A DNA stretch of 64,000 nucleotides from Laetiporus sulphureus 93-53 (GCF_001632365.1 NW_024468541.1:46372-110371); one strand, 5' to 3'. Shown: positions 21,827 to 34,388, counted from the stretch's first letter. Notes: generated by a model from the sequence alone, not told the origin. A program made the numbers and translations.

Positions 21827-24800
21827 TGCGGCTTCGGATTAGGTGTGCCGGATAGAACTGTACAAACCATTCGTTGATTACGCTGACTGTCTATCCTAGT
21901 GTTATATATGTTCAAACTCACTGAAAAGCTGTCAGAGCTGTCAGGACGGTGACTCTCTCTACTATCGCCAGGGCCAGTGACTGATAGGCGGTTTGACCGC
22001 CACGAAGCCGCGCGCAGACTGCCATGCCACTCGGGCGCTTACAACTCCCAATTCGACTCGGAGCTGCTACTAGCGCCGAGAGTAGTTCGGACATAGTCGC
22101 AGACTCGAATAGTATGAGCTGTATGCATCAAGCCGTAACGTTGAAGGTGCGGGATATAGATAGTGATTTTTGCTCGTGACACTCCCTAATGATGGATGAG
22201 CTTGCAATTTGCGACTCAAAAAGGGAACCTGGTCCGTACCGAACCTCGATGTCTACCGCTCTCCAGCAACGATCGGAAAGAATTCTGTTGAGTATCGGTT
22301 AGCGGCAACCTGCGCTATCGGAACGGATAGACTCAAGACAGCTTTCAGGAGACTCAGATGCCTGTAGTATTTATGCTAAATGAAGATGTGAGCAGCATTA
22401 TTGAACCACAATGACTAGTAGGACCGTCAACACGCTCAGTTAGATGAGACTCATGTGTTGTGGTATCGAGTCACAGAGTGTAACAATGGTGAGGTGTGAT
22501 CATGAGCGCACCGTAATTGAATATTCCAACTTGACGAGTTCTCAACATGATCCAGGTTCTTCCTCAAACCTGTTCAACCGGTCTCTCTTGGCTTCCGCAA
22601 CCCGTGTTGCGAGGTCGGACGACATCTCCCCCCTGCGTCTCCGGGTTCATCGGACAAGAAGCCTTCGACGTGAACTCGCATATTTGGTACGGCCTGATAG
22701 GCGCCAAAGAAGCTGTGCTCCAGCGTGGCTGCTTGCGCGCTTTGCGTTTTTTTTTTCCTGGATGCATCCGTGTCCTCCTTTCAACAACGACGAAATCTAC
22801 TGAGCTTAGCTATAGGCGTCCGTCAAACTCACAAGATGTTTTTTCTGGATTGCAGTAGCTGCACTTATGGTCCTTGTTCTGTGCGTGTCGGGGGCCAAGT
22901 CACAAGTCACAACAAAAATACTACCATTCGAGCAGTCGAGCTTGCCGAAGAGTTTTAACTGTCAGCGGGCAAGATTTTCCATTTCATGCTTCTACCTCTG
23001 CTTTATCGCGTTCCACACCTCGCGTTTCATCTGTTTTCTGGTTGCTCACTGGACTCTGCTTTACGTGTGCCAACTAAATCATGGATAGCTCTCGTGCGTT
23101 TCACGCTAACCTGGATCACTCGAACGATGCGTGCATAACGGAGAAATTATTCTTACTGTGTGTTGGACTGGCTTATGATCTTTGCGAGGCCGCTCTGTGG
23201 CCGACGAACTCTCTTCTCTGGGTATATTGCTGCGATCACGGCCACATCATCGAGCGCTCCTGCAGAGTACGGATACATTTCCCTGGATTGGCTCAGATTC
23301 TGGGGTCTATCACTAACAGAGTTTTAACTTTCCCTAGTCTATGTGTGACGGCGACATCGGACCCGCTCGTAATCGTTTGTAGCGCCCGGACGTAGCGTGT
23401 GCTCTTCTGATACGCGCCGGGGCGGACCGGTGCTCGGACTATCCACATCTTAGGTGTAGGTGAAGCAATCCAAGGTATGTTACCACCGTATCTCTGGTCG
23501 CTCTGTTCTTCATCTCCGAGATAATTCACAAAGACAAAGGTGCCACCGGGATCGTGTAAAAATGGAAAATATCCGGGCATTCTTCCAATTACCCCACTGC
23601 GTCTCAGACCGTGGTGTGCCCATTCACAACCTCTGGGACTTCAGGACTGACCGTCGTACCTGTTTTAAACCGCTGTAGTGCAGTCACGAGCTCGTACCAC
23701 TATCAATGCACCATGGCTCCGGAACGAATGATACAGCAGGCGCAAGATGATGCTGTTCGAAACTCAGTACGCTGCGCTGTCAATAATGCCTAGAGCGGGT
23801 CCGTTCTTCGCATAATTTGTATACCATTGGAATGTTGAGTTCAATCAAGAGTGCCGTCTGTTCGGTCTCGCATCTTCATGATCTGTTACAGATGTATCGC
23901 GTGGGACGGCGAGTCTCGCCCCGCGTTTATGCATTCCTCGCTGGACGCAGCACAGGGCTGCCGACTCCACTGGCGCCCAGTAACTCTACGGCAAGCACCC
24001 TAACTTCGGTTTCGGCATTCCGAGATCTCACCCTGCACTACAAATTCAGGCCGCGTAAAACTTGCTTCTTCGTAGACGCCGTCGTGCGAGAGTCACCAGC
24101 CGCCTGACTGGGTCCTGCGCAGTGCGAGTCTCGGCCACAGGAAATACCGAAACATTTCACGACGCGTCAGGCACGCTGATACTAGGAGCTCTTCTTTGGA
24201 ATGAGTTACGAACGCGCGTCCGATGATCGTCTCCAATGACAGAAACAAAAAGACTTCTCGTACACGTCGCGTATTGGCTTCCAAGCCGTGTCATTCAGGT
24301 ATCATCTCTTCACCGAGGAATGGGTTCCATGAAACGCGGAAATTGGGCGAAGGTTCGTGGTGCATGGCTGCCAATGTGAGGCTGCCCTAAAGCTGACGCA
24401 CATTGTTGATGCTGACTAACTGTATTGCTTGCAAACCGACCGTCTGACTTGCGGACATAGATGACTTGCGTTCAACATGGACATCTGATCGTCGGCCTGA
24501 TCTGCCGTCCGGCACGGTCCTAATACGAGCATGGCAATTCCAGTAACTTTGAAAGCGACGTTACGCCAAATGCGTTGGTGTTGTGCTCACCGCCTTCGGC
24601 ATTATAGCATATTCGTTTGGTTTTCTCGGCTTCCATGTCGCAGCGTCGCGGGATCCAGCGGGCCACCTTCTCGGCGGGCACCGAGACCGCATAGCACGCA
24701 TCGTCTCTTGCTCAGCGCCCAATGGCCGATCAAGCACAAGCGGACTACGGGCACCGAGACTCGTAAGCATTGTTATCAATCAGCAATAGCGTCATCCACA

Positions 24801-26737
24801 TATCGTGGGCGCGAAGGATCTTGTTCGTCTCTCTTGTGGTTTCCTTGCCTACTCCATGGTTTCATCGTGATCTGCTTCTGCCCTTTCCTCATCTTGTCCT
24901 GGCGCTTCGATGTTTGCGGAACAACATTTCACCAACTCTGCTGTGTTGATTGCTATATACAGATTTGGACAGATCATCGAGGATACTTTTCACCTGCCAA
25001 ACTGAGCGAAGGACACTGACATCGCGGGTCACTGCCTGTCTGCGTACTTGCTGTTACTGATGTCTTGAGATGTAGGCCGCCGTGCCGTGCCTTGCTTTTG
25101 GGGTGTTCATGTGGAACCTATGACGACAGTATCATGCTGGCGTCACACGGAGCCAAGTATGGCTCTCAGTACTCCGGCTGAATGGGTGCCATCTCAGTTG
25201 CTCCACGGAGCTGTCCATCTAAGGAGGCATGACATCTGTTGCGGCCTCTGCATGCTCTGCGTGGTCGCGCTCACCGTAGCTGTCCCCGACGTTCCATCCT
25301 GACAGCCCTATGCAATCCTTTACACTGGGCAAGGCCCGCGATGCCAGCGAATGCCCATCTGAAACGAAGACAATCGGGTAATGACCGCTGAGCAACAGCA
25401 CAAGCGACGGTATCGCTGCGCCGTGCAGATCAAAGTATCGTACGTAGATTCCCTCTTCGGGATCTTCTCATCGCACCGATTGGCACTTCCCGTCGGAAGG
25501 ACAGTTCTTGCGCGTCTGGTGACGGCAATCGGCTTTCTTCGAAGTTAACGTCGACGTACATAGCCGGGTCGGTGGCTATGGCCAGCTTCCCTTCACTGTT
25601 GAGTTTCAGTAACAGGAGCGCCGGTTCGAGGCCTTCGGGGCCGAGGATATGCGGGGGGGCGGACGTGCCCATAGTTGCACACGGACGCATTCGAATGCAG
25701 GCACCGCAAATTGAGGTCCGTCGACCTTGTTGTCACGAACTCGAAATCTTCAATGTACTGCTGGTGTCAAATGGGCTGTCGCGCGCAAAATTTCGCATGT
25801 GCAACCTCGCAGGGTTGAACGGTTTCGCCGGCTGAATTGTTGGCTGGGATGGTTCTCACGTCCATTGAGCGCGATGGGCGCCCGTCGGTCCGAGCCGCGG
25901 CGTTAGCTCAGCAAGCTCCTCCAGAACCGAGCAAGAGACAATTGCACTCCTCCCCGCGCACAGTCGCCTCACGGCCGCACGTCCATTTAACGCGATATTG
26001 CTCGGCAGGACTCATGTGCATGGCGTGGTTAAGCTTAACGCTGATGGCCACAATAGGTCGGTTGCAGGATCCAGTGGCGGGCTTTTCGCGGAGCTTGAAA
26101 ATGCCTCCGCCATCGCGGAGCACATTTGGCCTCATTCGGACGTTGCAGTGACACTCTTCACGTTGCGTCCAACCCCACGACATATCGCTTGCATTGAATT
26201 GCACTGCGTTTCGCATTGCGCGTGGCCATGCGAACCAGTAGCACCGACGGGTTAGCGGAGTGTGCACAAAATATGTCCTCGAATATCGGACCCGTTGCGG
26301 GGGCTCACGCGGTGCTTCCTGAAGTTTGATTAACTATAGAGTGTGATCTCGAGCGAATCTTCAGAGTCTGCACCCTTTTGTTCCCTAGCTCATTGGCCTA
26401 GATTGCCGAGATCTGAAACTCGCAATCGGTCCTGGCCAATGCTTTTGTCATGCCTCTCTGCGCGGCACATTTTCTCGGACGGGCTCCTGCATCATTTCCC
26501 CGTCAGGGTCACGCTTGCGCGCTCGGGAATCGCAGCCTATGGAGAATTTTGCAACATTTTCCAGCACAATCACCACCACACGTGTTGCAAATGTTCCCTC
26601 CCACTCATAAAAGCCTCGCGTCCGCTAGACTGCCCTCCGTGCCTTCGGCTAGACTCGCCTCCTTTGGTCATTGCCCATCCTACTTTCCTGATCTATATCT
26701 ATATTCGTCTATACACTCAAGCAGCTGATTCGCTCTC
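21827..26737. other. Gene-poor stretch with decayed coding fragments
   Basis: Many short open frames, few with any family resemblance. One MFS-like fragment is listed separately at 23140-23560. A plus-strand frame at 24583-24700 has a hydrophobic run (FGIIAYSFGFLGFHVAA) that could be one TM segment. GC-rich DNA at 25430-26270 is open on both strands without a known domain. From 26640 the DNA is pyrimidine-rich and then AT-rich just ahead of the terpene synthase ATG, which suits a promoter. Confidence 0.4.
23140..23560 (+). pseudogene. Possible remnant of an MFS transporter (MFSD1-like C-terminal part)
   Basis: The frame from about 23147 reads CVGLAYDLCEAALWPT, which resembles the late-TM motif of MFSD1-type MFS proteins (Gly-Leu-Ala-Tyr, then Ala-Ala-Leu-Trp-Pro). 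A second hydrophobic stretch with a charged end (VSLVALFFISEIIHKDKG, about 23490-23545) could be the last TM and tail. Stops and frame breaks separate the two and no N-terminal half was identified. I treat it as a decayed fragment; the assignment is weak. Confidence 0.3.
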
Positions 26738-28058
26738 ATGTCCTCCTCAACCATGCCTTCCGCATCGTCATCCTCCCCGACCAAATTCTACCTCCCCGAC
26801 CTCGTCGGCCACTCCACAATCCCTGTCCGCTGCAATAGACATCACAAGCAGGCGAACACTGAATCTACCCAATGGTTGATATGCGGTGGCAAGCTCACTG
26901 ACAAGAAGCGCGACGCGTTTCGTGGCCTTAAAGCGGGCTACCTTACATCAATGTGCTATCCTCTGGCAGGCTACCCTCAGCTCCGGGTATGCTGTGACTT
27001 CATGAACTACCTTTTCCACCTCGACAACATCTCGGACGAGATGAACGACAGCGGTACTGTGGGGACGGCAGCACAGGTCCTCAATGTGCTGTACCATCCA
27101 TATGCCTCTCAACCCAATACCAAAGTGGGCAGGATGACAAGAGAGTGAGTACGCCACCCCTCGCATCCGAGTCTCGCATGGTCTGAGTTCATGCATATAG
27201 TTACTGGTTGCGCCTCATTGCCACAGCGTCCCCAGGCGCACAGCAACGTTTCATCGAAACGTTCGACATGTTCTTCCAAGCTGTGACCCAGCAGGCCATG
27301 GACCGTGAGAGCGGTGCCATCCCGGACCTCGAGTCGTACATCGCAGTCCGGCGCGACACCAGCGGCTGCAAGCCATGTTGGGCGCTGATCGAGTATGCCA
27401 ACAACGTGGGTGCTTCCGACCGATATCCGGATCATGCTTCTGACGTACTTGTATAGCTCGACCTCTCGTGGGAAGTCATGGATCACCCCATCATACGAGG
27501 GCTTGGAGAAGCCGCAAATGACCTCGTCACGGTTCGTGTCTTTTGTCTTTGTGAGAGTGGGCAGCTGCTAACCTTTTTCCAGTGGTCCAATGTCGGTCTC
27601 ACCATTTAGTACTGTGGGCTGTTCGGCGCTGACACCACCTTACCTCCTACTTACAGGACATCTTCTCGTACAACGTGGAGCAGTCAAAAGGTGCGTCGGC
27701 GTACTGATTGAAGTGCGGTTGAAGGAATTTGCTTGCTAACAATAAGGCTTTTGTATAAGGCGACACGCACAACATGATCATCGTGGTACAAAGTCAGCAA
27801 GGTTTGGACCTGCAGTCCGCTGTCGACTTCGTGGGAGAACTTTGCAAACAAAGCATCGATCGCTTCCAATACCTACGCGAGAACCTGCCTTCCTGGGGCC
27901 CTGAGATGGATCGCCAGGTACAGATATACGTGGGAGGCCTCGCAGATTGGATATCGGGAAGTCTCAAGTGGTCCTTCGAGTCGGAGCGTTACTTCGCGAA
28001 GACAGGCCTCGAGGTGAAGAAGACACGTGTCGTCAACTTGCTCCCTCGTCGTGCCTGA
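26738..28058 (+). CDS. Sesquiterpene synthase (class I terpene cyclase)
   Basis: Cytosolic enzyme that ionises a linear isoprenyl diphosphate, probably farnesyl diphosphate, and cyclises it to a terpene hydrocarbon. Six exons in frame: 26738-27144, 27201-27405, 27457-27531, 27583-27591 (only 9 nt), 27657-27690 and 27760-28058, giving 342 residues, the usual size of basidiomycete enzymes. The metal-binding Asp-rich motif is seen as LDNISDEM in exon 1; the diphosphate-sensing Arg lies in YIAVRRDTSGCKP; the NSE/DTE motif is NDIFSYNVEQSKGD, formed by joining the 9-nt exon to the next two; the C-terminal Arg-Tyr pair is in SFESERYF. All signature residues are present, so it should be active. An alternative start lies at the second Met (26753). 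The product cannot be told from sequence. No P450 or other tailoring gene is adjacent, so a cluster is not evident here. Confidence 0.92.
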
Positions 28059-30267
28059 AAATCGAAGCTTGATAGATACCCCCGGGCCTTGCGCATGGTA
28101 CGTTCTTCGGTACGCTTGCTGAATGGAACCTTAACGTTTATTGAACCTTTTTATTGCAGGTGCCTTACCCATTATCGCTTATCGATCCAGGCGCGTCGGC
28201 TTTCCACGCCAGGCGCCATGTCTTAGGCCACACCTACCTCCGTGCGGAAAAAAACTGACCCTCCTTTGTTGTAGCTATATCACGTACCTGCATTTGCTGT
28301 GTATCCATCCCAGCACATACATTCGTTCTAGACATCGCTGTCTCCTAGACTTCTTCTATCTGTGCTTTCGTTGTTCGTTCTCTCGCCATGTATGGATGGA
28401 TCGCTCATGCGTTCGTGTACCACTCGCCCGCATCTCTATCATACAGCCTACTCCTTACACATTTCGATCTTTGGATCCTTATTTGAGCTGGCGGCAACGC
28501 TGCTCACATTCTTATCTACTCACCATCGCTCTTCGTTCGAGTTGGTACTGTATTTGCTCTGTTCGACCATAGATACCATTTCATTATCTGACGTGTCCTG
28601 CATTGACCGTCTTATAATTATTGCCCTTCGGCGTATATATTTCCAGCATCTTTTGGACTCATTTAATGACGTGAAAACAATAGCGACGGACTTGATGTCC
28701 CGGGAAGGTGGCTTGCTGTCTTCAGGATTCTACGAGCTGACCAATTGACGAGTATAGAAATAGAGCAGACAGACACAGCCTCGGGAAGGGGTAACGGAGT
28801 CATTGAATGCACAGGGTGCCCAGCGCACTCTCACACTACCACGTATGAGGAGACAGTGCAATGGAACATGCAGCCACCCCATCGGAACTCGGATAGACGC
28901 ATGCGGCTCACCTCTGGAGAACAATAACAGTTACGAGATTGACAGATATGGTGCGTGGATTCCAGCATCGTTGGCTGACGTATGTCGCACAGCCCGGATG
29001 CCAGATGTTGGAATGCGCGGTGTTTTGCTATCACCGTTAGTTTGATGAAGCGGGAACCGGAGAGATGGGCAGCGCGAGGGGATCAAAGCTGCGAACAAGG
29101 CTCGAGAACTCGATCCTTGGAACGCTCATGCGATGTCGAGCTTGTACGACAGAGCAAGGAAGATGTGACCACTCGGCGTCTGCGCTTGACAATCAGAAGC
29201 ATTTCCCTCGGAGCCGACCAAGACGTACCAGTCGCACTAGCACGAATACTGCAACCCAATCATCCGTTGTTCGTGGTATTCCGAGACAATGTGTGAGACA
29301 AATTGAGATCTGACCGTTGTCAGGTCAAGCGAGCTATCTCCGGGGTTCCAGCATGATGGAACAATAGCAGTTGGAAACGACTTTGTTTCCGATCTTTTGA
29401 GGTACGATCTTGTCTTTACGAGTCTTGTCAGTACGAGCGCAGTATGTCTTGGCTGGTCAATCACCGCGAGTTGGTTGTACGATTGATCCAAATCAACTGA
29501 TGGAAAGGTACGAACATTCTGTCGGGCGCGCGATAATTGGGGGGTGCACCGACCGGCATCGCGCTACAGGTCACAAACAAATAGGGAGCGTGCATAATAG
29601 GGTGTCCAAGGGTGCGGGTCATCCTGTGCGGTGAACCAAACCTAAGATGTGGGTTGCACGCTGAGTGTGTAATAATGACATGGTCGCGATCGCGCTGATT
29701 GCGCGCGGGAACGAGGCGTGGTTTGGATGTCGATACACAGGAGAGCACACGGCATGGAGGCTATCGGATAAGAGTCATATGAACGACAAGCGAGAGCTGT
29801 CGAATACGAGTTGTCGTAGATGCAGCGAGAAGCGGGGTGCTCGGAATGCATGGTCTCCGTCGAATTCGGAAAACCTATACCGAACGATGTAGGCCTAATA
29901 GAAAACTCCTTTAAGGTTCTGCAGTGATGCCGGAAGTGCAAAATAATAAGCCTATGCGAAGAATATGCTACGTGGATCGACTCGTCAGGAATTCTCCACT
30001 CACCGTAGTTCTGCTCCGTCGACACCATCTAACAGCACTTTCCGGCAGCCAGGTATACTGGCGACCTTCTCTTTCTAGTCTCGCTTCGCGCCGACGTCAC
30101 TTTGTCTGGCCTCGCTGGATTTCATCGGCAGTGAGGCACACTTACGCGCTTCATTCGTGTCCGCCGCAAAGCCAAGATCAGAATGGACGCATAGGACACA
30201 GATGTTGTGCAACAACTGACTTGTTCAATCTGTGTGGATGTATACTTTTATGTAACCACATGTTGTT
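28059..30267. other. Intergenic region, no gene recognised
   Basis: Starts with a pyrimidine-rich 3' flank of the terpene synthase gene (to about 28660). Small frames on both strands (28141-28572, 28982-29296, 29642-30028) have no domain or splice chain. The final 60 bases are the 5' flank of the tRNA gene. Confidence 0.5.
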
Positions 30268-30356
30268 GGCGGAATGGCCGAGCGGTCTAAGGCGCTAGAA
30301 TCAGGTTTCAACTAATCTAGTCCGAAAGGGCGTGGGTTCAAATCCCACTTCCGTCA
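30268..30356 (+). tRNA. tRNA-Leu (anticodon CAG) with a 9-nt intron
   Basis: The sequence folds as a leucine tRNA. The acceptor stem GGCGGAA (30268-30274) pairs with TTCCGTC (30349-30355) with one G-U pair, and A30356 is the discriminator. The D arm carries GCCGAGCGGTCTAAGGC; the anticodon stem is CTAGA (30295-30299) with TCTAG (30316-30320). The anticodon CAG is at 30302-30304, followed by G37 and an intron at 30306-30314 in the canonical place. A long variable arm (CCGAAAGG) and a T arm GTGGG/CCCAC follow. Internal promoter boxes are intact, so it is probably functional. Confidence 0.88.
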
Positions 30357-30774
30357 TTGCTTTTGCTGTATTGTTTTAATAACTTGTTATTTTCAATTCA
30401 TTGCACACCGGGGGCATGAGCCGATGGTTCTGCCGGGAACATTTTGGACACATCATGATAACAGTCACAGTGTAACTCTAATGCTACTGATGTAAACATC
30501 ACGGAATGATTTGAATTATTTCGAGTGAGCTCATTGTGGAATAATAGTGATATTATTCAGAAAGACACCAGGATGAGACAACAATTTTGCTCTGGCCAGC
30601 ATTCATATAATATATTGATATCATTTTAAACGAATCTTAAGGAGACATTACAAATGTGACCAACGTGATGTTATGATGAGTACCAGAATGCTTTTCATCA
30701 CGTGCCAGCTAGAATCATCTTAAACACATCAGAGGTGTCCTAATATGGTTAGCACATTACTATATATAGTAATA
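30328..30774 (+). repeat. 447-bp direct repeat, left copy
   Basis: Matches 34584-35030 almost throughout. It begins in the variable/T-arm region of the tRNA-Leu gene, covers the tRNA 3' end, a T-rich 45-bp spacer, and then the left part of the inverted-repeat element described at 34658-35360 (from 30402 on). It breaks off at the short palindrome-like run ending TATATAGTAATA. Confidence 0.85.
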
Positions 30775-31071
30775 TGAAGATCATTGATCTTGCTATGAAT
30801 TTGCGTGCGAAGAATACGAGATTGTGGTGTGGCAGATGGTGATGGTGAACCAACTTCTAATATAACATCATGCAGCTCAGAGAGCTCATTGAGTAACTCC
30901 TCCAGCAGCATGATTATGAAGGGAGTAGAACGCAGTCAATATGCGATGCGGGCCTGACCATATGCGACGCGGTCACGTGCATATGTAGGCCATGGTCGCG
31001 TGGGCTGTGGTCGCTTGCGTGGGTCTGACTTTGCGTTCTGCTTTTTCACTTGAAAGCTAACTCCACTTGAT

Positions 31072-32398
31072 ATGTCATCTATAACTGGCAATCCTCTCAC
31101 ATTCCTGCCTCGTGGTCGTGATGGTGGTAGCACTATAATGTCTGCCAATTCTGTTCAAAATCCAGGTAGTACTGACACGACACAAGTGGCACCAGTGAGT
31201 ATATGCTATTCATGTGTTATTTAAAATGCTAAAGATACATCGGTATTATATAGTTGAATGCAGCTGCAGCAGAGATAGTATCAGGAAAGAAGAGAAAGGT
31301 GTCTGGAAAGGGGGTAGAGGGCAATGCAGTACGTGATCGAGCATTGATCATAACTGCGCATATATAGTGACCTTGCTCAACTTACATAGCCCAAGAGATC
31401 AAAGGTATGAGCAAGCGGATGTGAAGCATGCAATGATGCTAATGACCATTGATAGGTTGCAGATAATAAGAATGAAGATGAGGTAATGCTCGTGACTGCT
31501 GACGCTAGTATCACTTCATCACTGATGGCTATAGAGTAACAAGGAAGACAGTGAGGACCAAGACAAAGGCAAGGGCAAAACACGACAAACCTATACCTGC
31601 AGGACGCGACAAAAGACTGGAAATTCTGACAATGTTGAGCCAGTAGCGAGTAGTGCTGCTGACATAGCAATACAAAAGCGCAAAAATGCTGCGGTAGGTG
31701 CTATGATTATATGCAAGGCATTGCAAATACTAATATGTAAGTTTGGGGCATAGAACGTGATCGCACTGGAAGAACTGCGCTTGAAAAAAGAGCGCAACCT
31801 GTACGACACTCAAATGGCTAGTTTGAAGCATGCAGAAGATCAGGAACGACTCGCTCACAGTCGCTATCTGAGCATTGCCAAGGTTGCAGTTCTGGAGCAG
31901 CAAGCTGAACATCTTCATCTACAGAATGTGCGACTGGTGGCCGAGATGAAGGCTGCAGGTCAATTGCCGCAAAACTTTCAGCCTCTAGCAGTGCGATACG
32001 TCAGCAATGAACTGATGCAGATTCCTCCAGTCGTGCTGCCCAAGCTAGACTATGACTTTCAATTGATCAACATGGCATCCACCAGCACAGGCCTACCTAC
32101 TTTGAACTCTGTTTCTCTACCGACTCAGCTTACGGGTACCCGAGCGACTGGAATGACTGGCTATTTGATGGCGGATGATGGACAGCTCACTCTAGGAGAA
32201 ATCCCTGGCGTATCCTCACACAGCAGTGGCAATATGTTTGCTGGTGATGACTATGGGGCAATGGCCAAACAATATGCGCAGACTCCGATGATGATCCTTC
32301 CCCAGTACGATCAGTGGCCTGCATTCGACACTACATCCTTGATGACATCTGGCACCAACAATACTGCTGCAGAGACTGGAGGCCTGCCCAGTGCATAG
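31072..32398 (+). CDS. Unknown nuclear-type protein, six exons
   Basis: Not recognised. Exons 31072-31194, 31254-31328, 31390-31404 (15 nt), 31456-31482 (27 nt), 31535-31693 and 31754-32398 join in frame with GT-AG introns to give about 347 residues. The protein starts with a low-complexity segment, has two basic clusters (GKKRKVSGK in exon 2 and PKRSK made by the 15-nt exon) that look like nuclear localisation signals, then a Lys/Asp-rich part. A likely coiled coil of roughly 60 residues rich in Glu, Leu and His (from LEELRLKKERNLYD to NVRLVAEMKA) follows. The C-terminal 130 residues are Thr/Met/Ser-rich with acidic patches, like an activation domain. It lies between the two copies of a 447-bp direct repeat, so it could be a passenger of a mobile segment. 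Function unknown. Confidence 0.6.
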
Positions 32399-33191
32399 AA
32401 ATATGTCTAGACATTTCTAAAGCACGTACTTGACTCTCTTTCATTGCTGCTTGTCGTTCTAGACAGTACTTGACTCTCTCTCTGTCGTCTTAACTTCATG
32501 TGGCTGTTTTCACTATCTATATTCTTGTTACTCAACTTCATGTGGCTGTTTTCACTATATTCTTGTTACTCAAAAGATACGACTATCAGAGAGACATGTT
32601 CCGCATGGCCTGTACTTTTTTTTACTTATACTTTATTGCAGAATGGAAGAGCAAGGAGTTGATGGAGTTTAATGCTGGCAGTCGTGATGCATATGAGACG
32701 CCCATTTTTGACACGCAAGCAAGAAGCAATTGTAGGGTGATATCGGTGATCGCTAAATGTGTAGAAATATATGACACTCTTTCTTTGAGTATATATGAAT
32801 GAAAAGAAATCTGTTTCTTTGAGAGACAAGATGAGCTGGTGGAGGAGAATAAAGGTAATGCCAGACATGCAGTCACAGTATTGTGACACATGTGACACAT
32901 GTGACCAGGGCATCTGAGGCGCGCAAGCAAGTAGCAATTGTAGGGTGGGACTGGCTATTGCTAAATGCTTGAAAATATAACAACTCCTTCTCTGAACATA
33001 TATGAATGAAGAGAAATCTGTTTCGACGAGAGAAGATGGATTGATGATGTGAAAAGTTAATGCTAATCAAGCAGTGCCGTTTGGTTATGCACGTGACCCA
33101 GGATCGGCATCACACCAGATTTGATCAAATGGCTTCAATATAATACAATTGCTACATTGCAAGTTTGACCCGGGAATGGAATGGCGAAACC
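32399..33191. other. AT-rich spacer with internal duplications
   Basis: Non-coding. Short duplicated blocks are visible: a 35-bp block repeated at about 32497 and 32532, and a longer block at 32715-32860 repeated with changes at 32925-33060. Minus-strand frames at 32622-32937 and 32873-33070 come from these repeats and show no domain. Confidence 0.55.
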
Positions 33192-34388
33192 TCATATCAA
33201 CTCGTCGACTACATTGTCCTCGCCGGCGCCGTCTTCCTGGCTATCAGCTAACATGTCCTCGCCGTCTTCCTCGCTACCAGCTAACATGTCCTCGCCGTCT
33301 TCCTCGCTACCAGCTAACATGTCCTCGCCGTCTTCCTCGCTACCAGCTAACATGTCCTCGCCGTCTTCCTCGCTACCAGCTAACATGTCCTCGCCGTCTT
33401 CCTCGCTACCAGCTAACATGTCCTCGCCGTCTTCCTCGCTACCAGCTAACATGTCCTCGCCGTCTTCCTCGCTACCAGCTAACATGTCCTCGCCATCTTC
33501 CTCGCTACCAGCTAACATGTCCTTGCTGTCGCCGTCTTCCTCCTCGCTACCAGCTAGTATATCCTCACTGTCATCCTTGCTGCCCTCGCTGTCATTCTCA
33601 CTGCCCTCGCTGCCCTCGCTGTCGTCCTCGCTGCTACTACCCTCACTGCTGTCATCGCTAGACTGGCCATCTGCAGCACTTTCAGGGAGTGGTGGATTCT
33701 TGTTGCTGATGTGAACAATGGTGCAGACCTCTAGAATGCACCTTATGCACTCCTATGCATCATCCTCACCAGAGTAGACAAAGCATCCAGCAGACAGTTT
33801 GGCTACTGCACCACGATCGCCAGAGGTTATGAGGGTGAAAGGTAGAATGTCGGAATGGTTATGGTAGCGGTGGAGAAGAGCGCGAGCAAGTGTTTCTGCA
33901 GAGTATGCGGCATCTGACAAGATAAGGGTAGAAAGGCGAGGGAATGCTCCATCAGCAAGTAGATCAAACCAGTCACCAAGCTGTGCACAGCAGCCAAGGT
34001 CGAGGTGTTCTATGGCAGTGTACTCGTGGTGAAGAATCCATAAAAGAGAAGTGTTGCCAGCCAACTTGACAGAGAGATTGCGAAAGGAGAGCTTGCAGAG
34101 ACGGTATGGAAGAATGTGAGACAGTATGGCATGAATGACATGTCGTTCGTGCATCTGAGATAGTATGCCAGTGTTGGATTGAGACCAGGGCAGATAGCCT
34201 GAAGCCGAGCCGGTAGCGGTAAAGACTGGTGAACCCCAAAATGGAGCGACAATAGAGAGGGTATCAAATGCATAGTCAAGACCTTCATCAGCATGCTCAA
34301 TGACGTCGACGTCGACAGCCTCTGGTCTAAATGGATTGGCACACAAAAGGGCAGGCATAATGGATGAGGGGAGGGAGAGAGCAATCAT
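33192..34388 (-). pseudogene. LRR/F-box-type ORF with acidic repeat tail, split by one in-frame stop
   Basis: From 34388 the frame encodes 211 residues with Leu-rich strands (CKLSFRNLSVKLAGN, EHLDLGCC, LSTLILSDAAY) typical of Agaricomycete F-box/LRR proteins. It stops at a TAG at 33753-33755 (after SGEDDA), yet the same frame continues without another stop for 186 codons to 33192: a linker, a Ser/Asp/Glu-rich part, then eight copies of an 11-residue acidic unit (MLAGSEEDGED). A single TAG in an otherwise open 1.2-kb frame suggests a recent CAG- or TGG-type nonsense change, or an intron that removes it. Upstream minus-strand frames (34385-34579) may hold an N-terminal exon; no F-box was found. 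Function unknown; the acidic tail could bind basic proteins. Confidence 0.5.
33250..33514. repeat. 33-bp minisatellite, eight units
   Basis: Eight near-identical 33-bp units. Because 33 is a multiple of three the array is open on both strands; the minus reading (11-residue acidic unit) belongs to the longer frame at 33192-34388. Units 1-7 are almost identical, pointing to recent expansion or homogenisation. Confidence 0.9.

Noticed and set aside
25430..26270. Long open frames on both strands in GC-rich DNA
   Set aside because: No domain, no splice chain and high GC make chance open frames likely.
26738..28058. Terpene biosynthetic gene cluster
   Set aside because: No cytochrome P450, dehydrogenase or other tailoring enzyme was found next to the synthase; the nearest MFS gene is over 6 kb away and of a general type.
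33250..33514. Regular 33-bp repeats, CRISPR-like at first glance
   Set aside because: The units are contiguous with no variable spacers and code for an 11-residue acidic repeat; this is a minisatellite in a eukaryotic genome.
33181..33714. Plus-strand Ser/Pro-rich repeat protein across the minisatellite
   Set aside because: The minus-strand frame is much longer and joins the LRR-like ORF in the same frame; the plus frame stays open only because the repeat length is a multiple of three.
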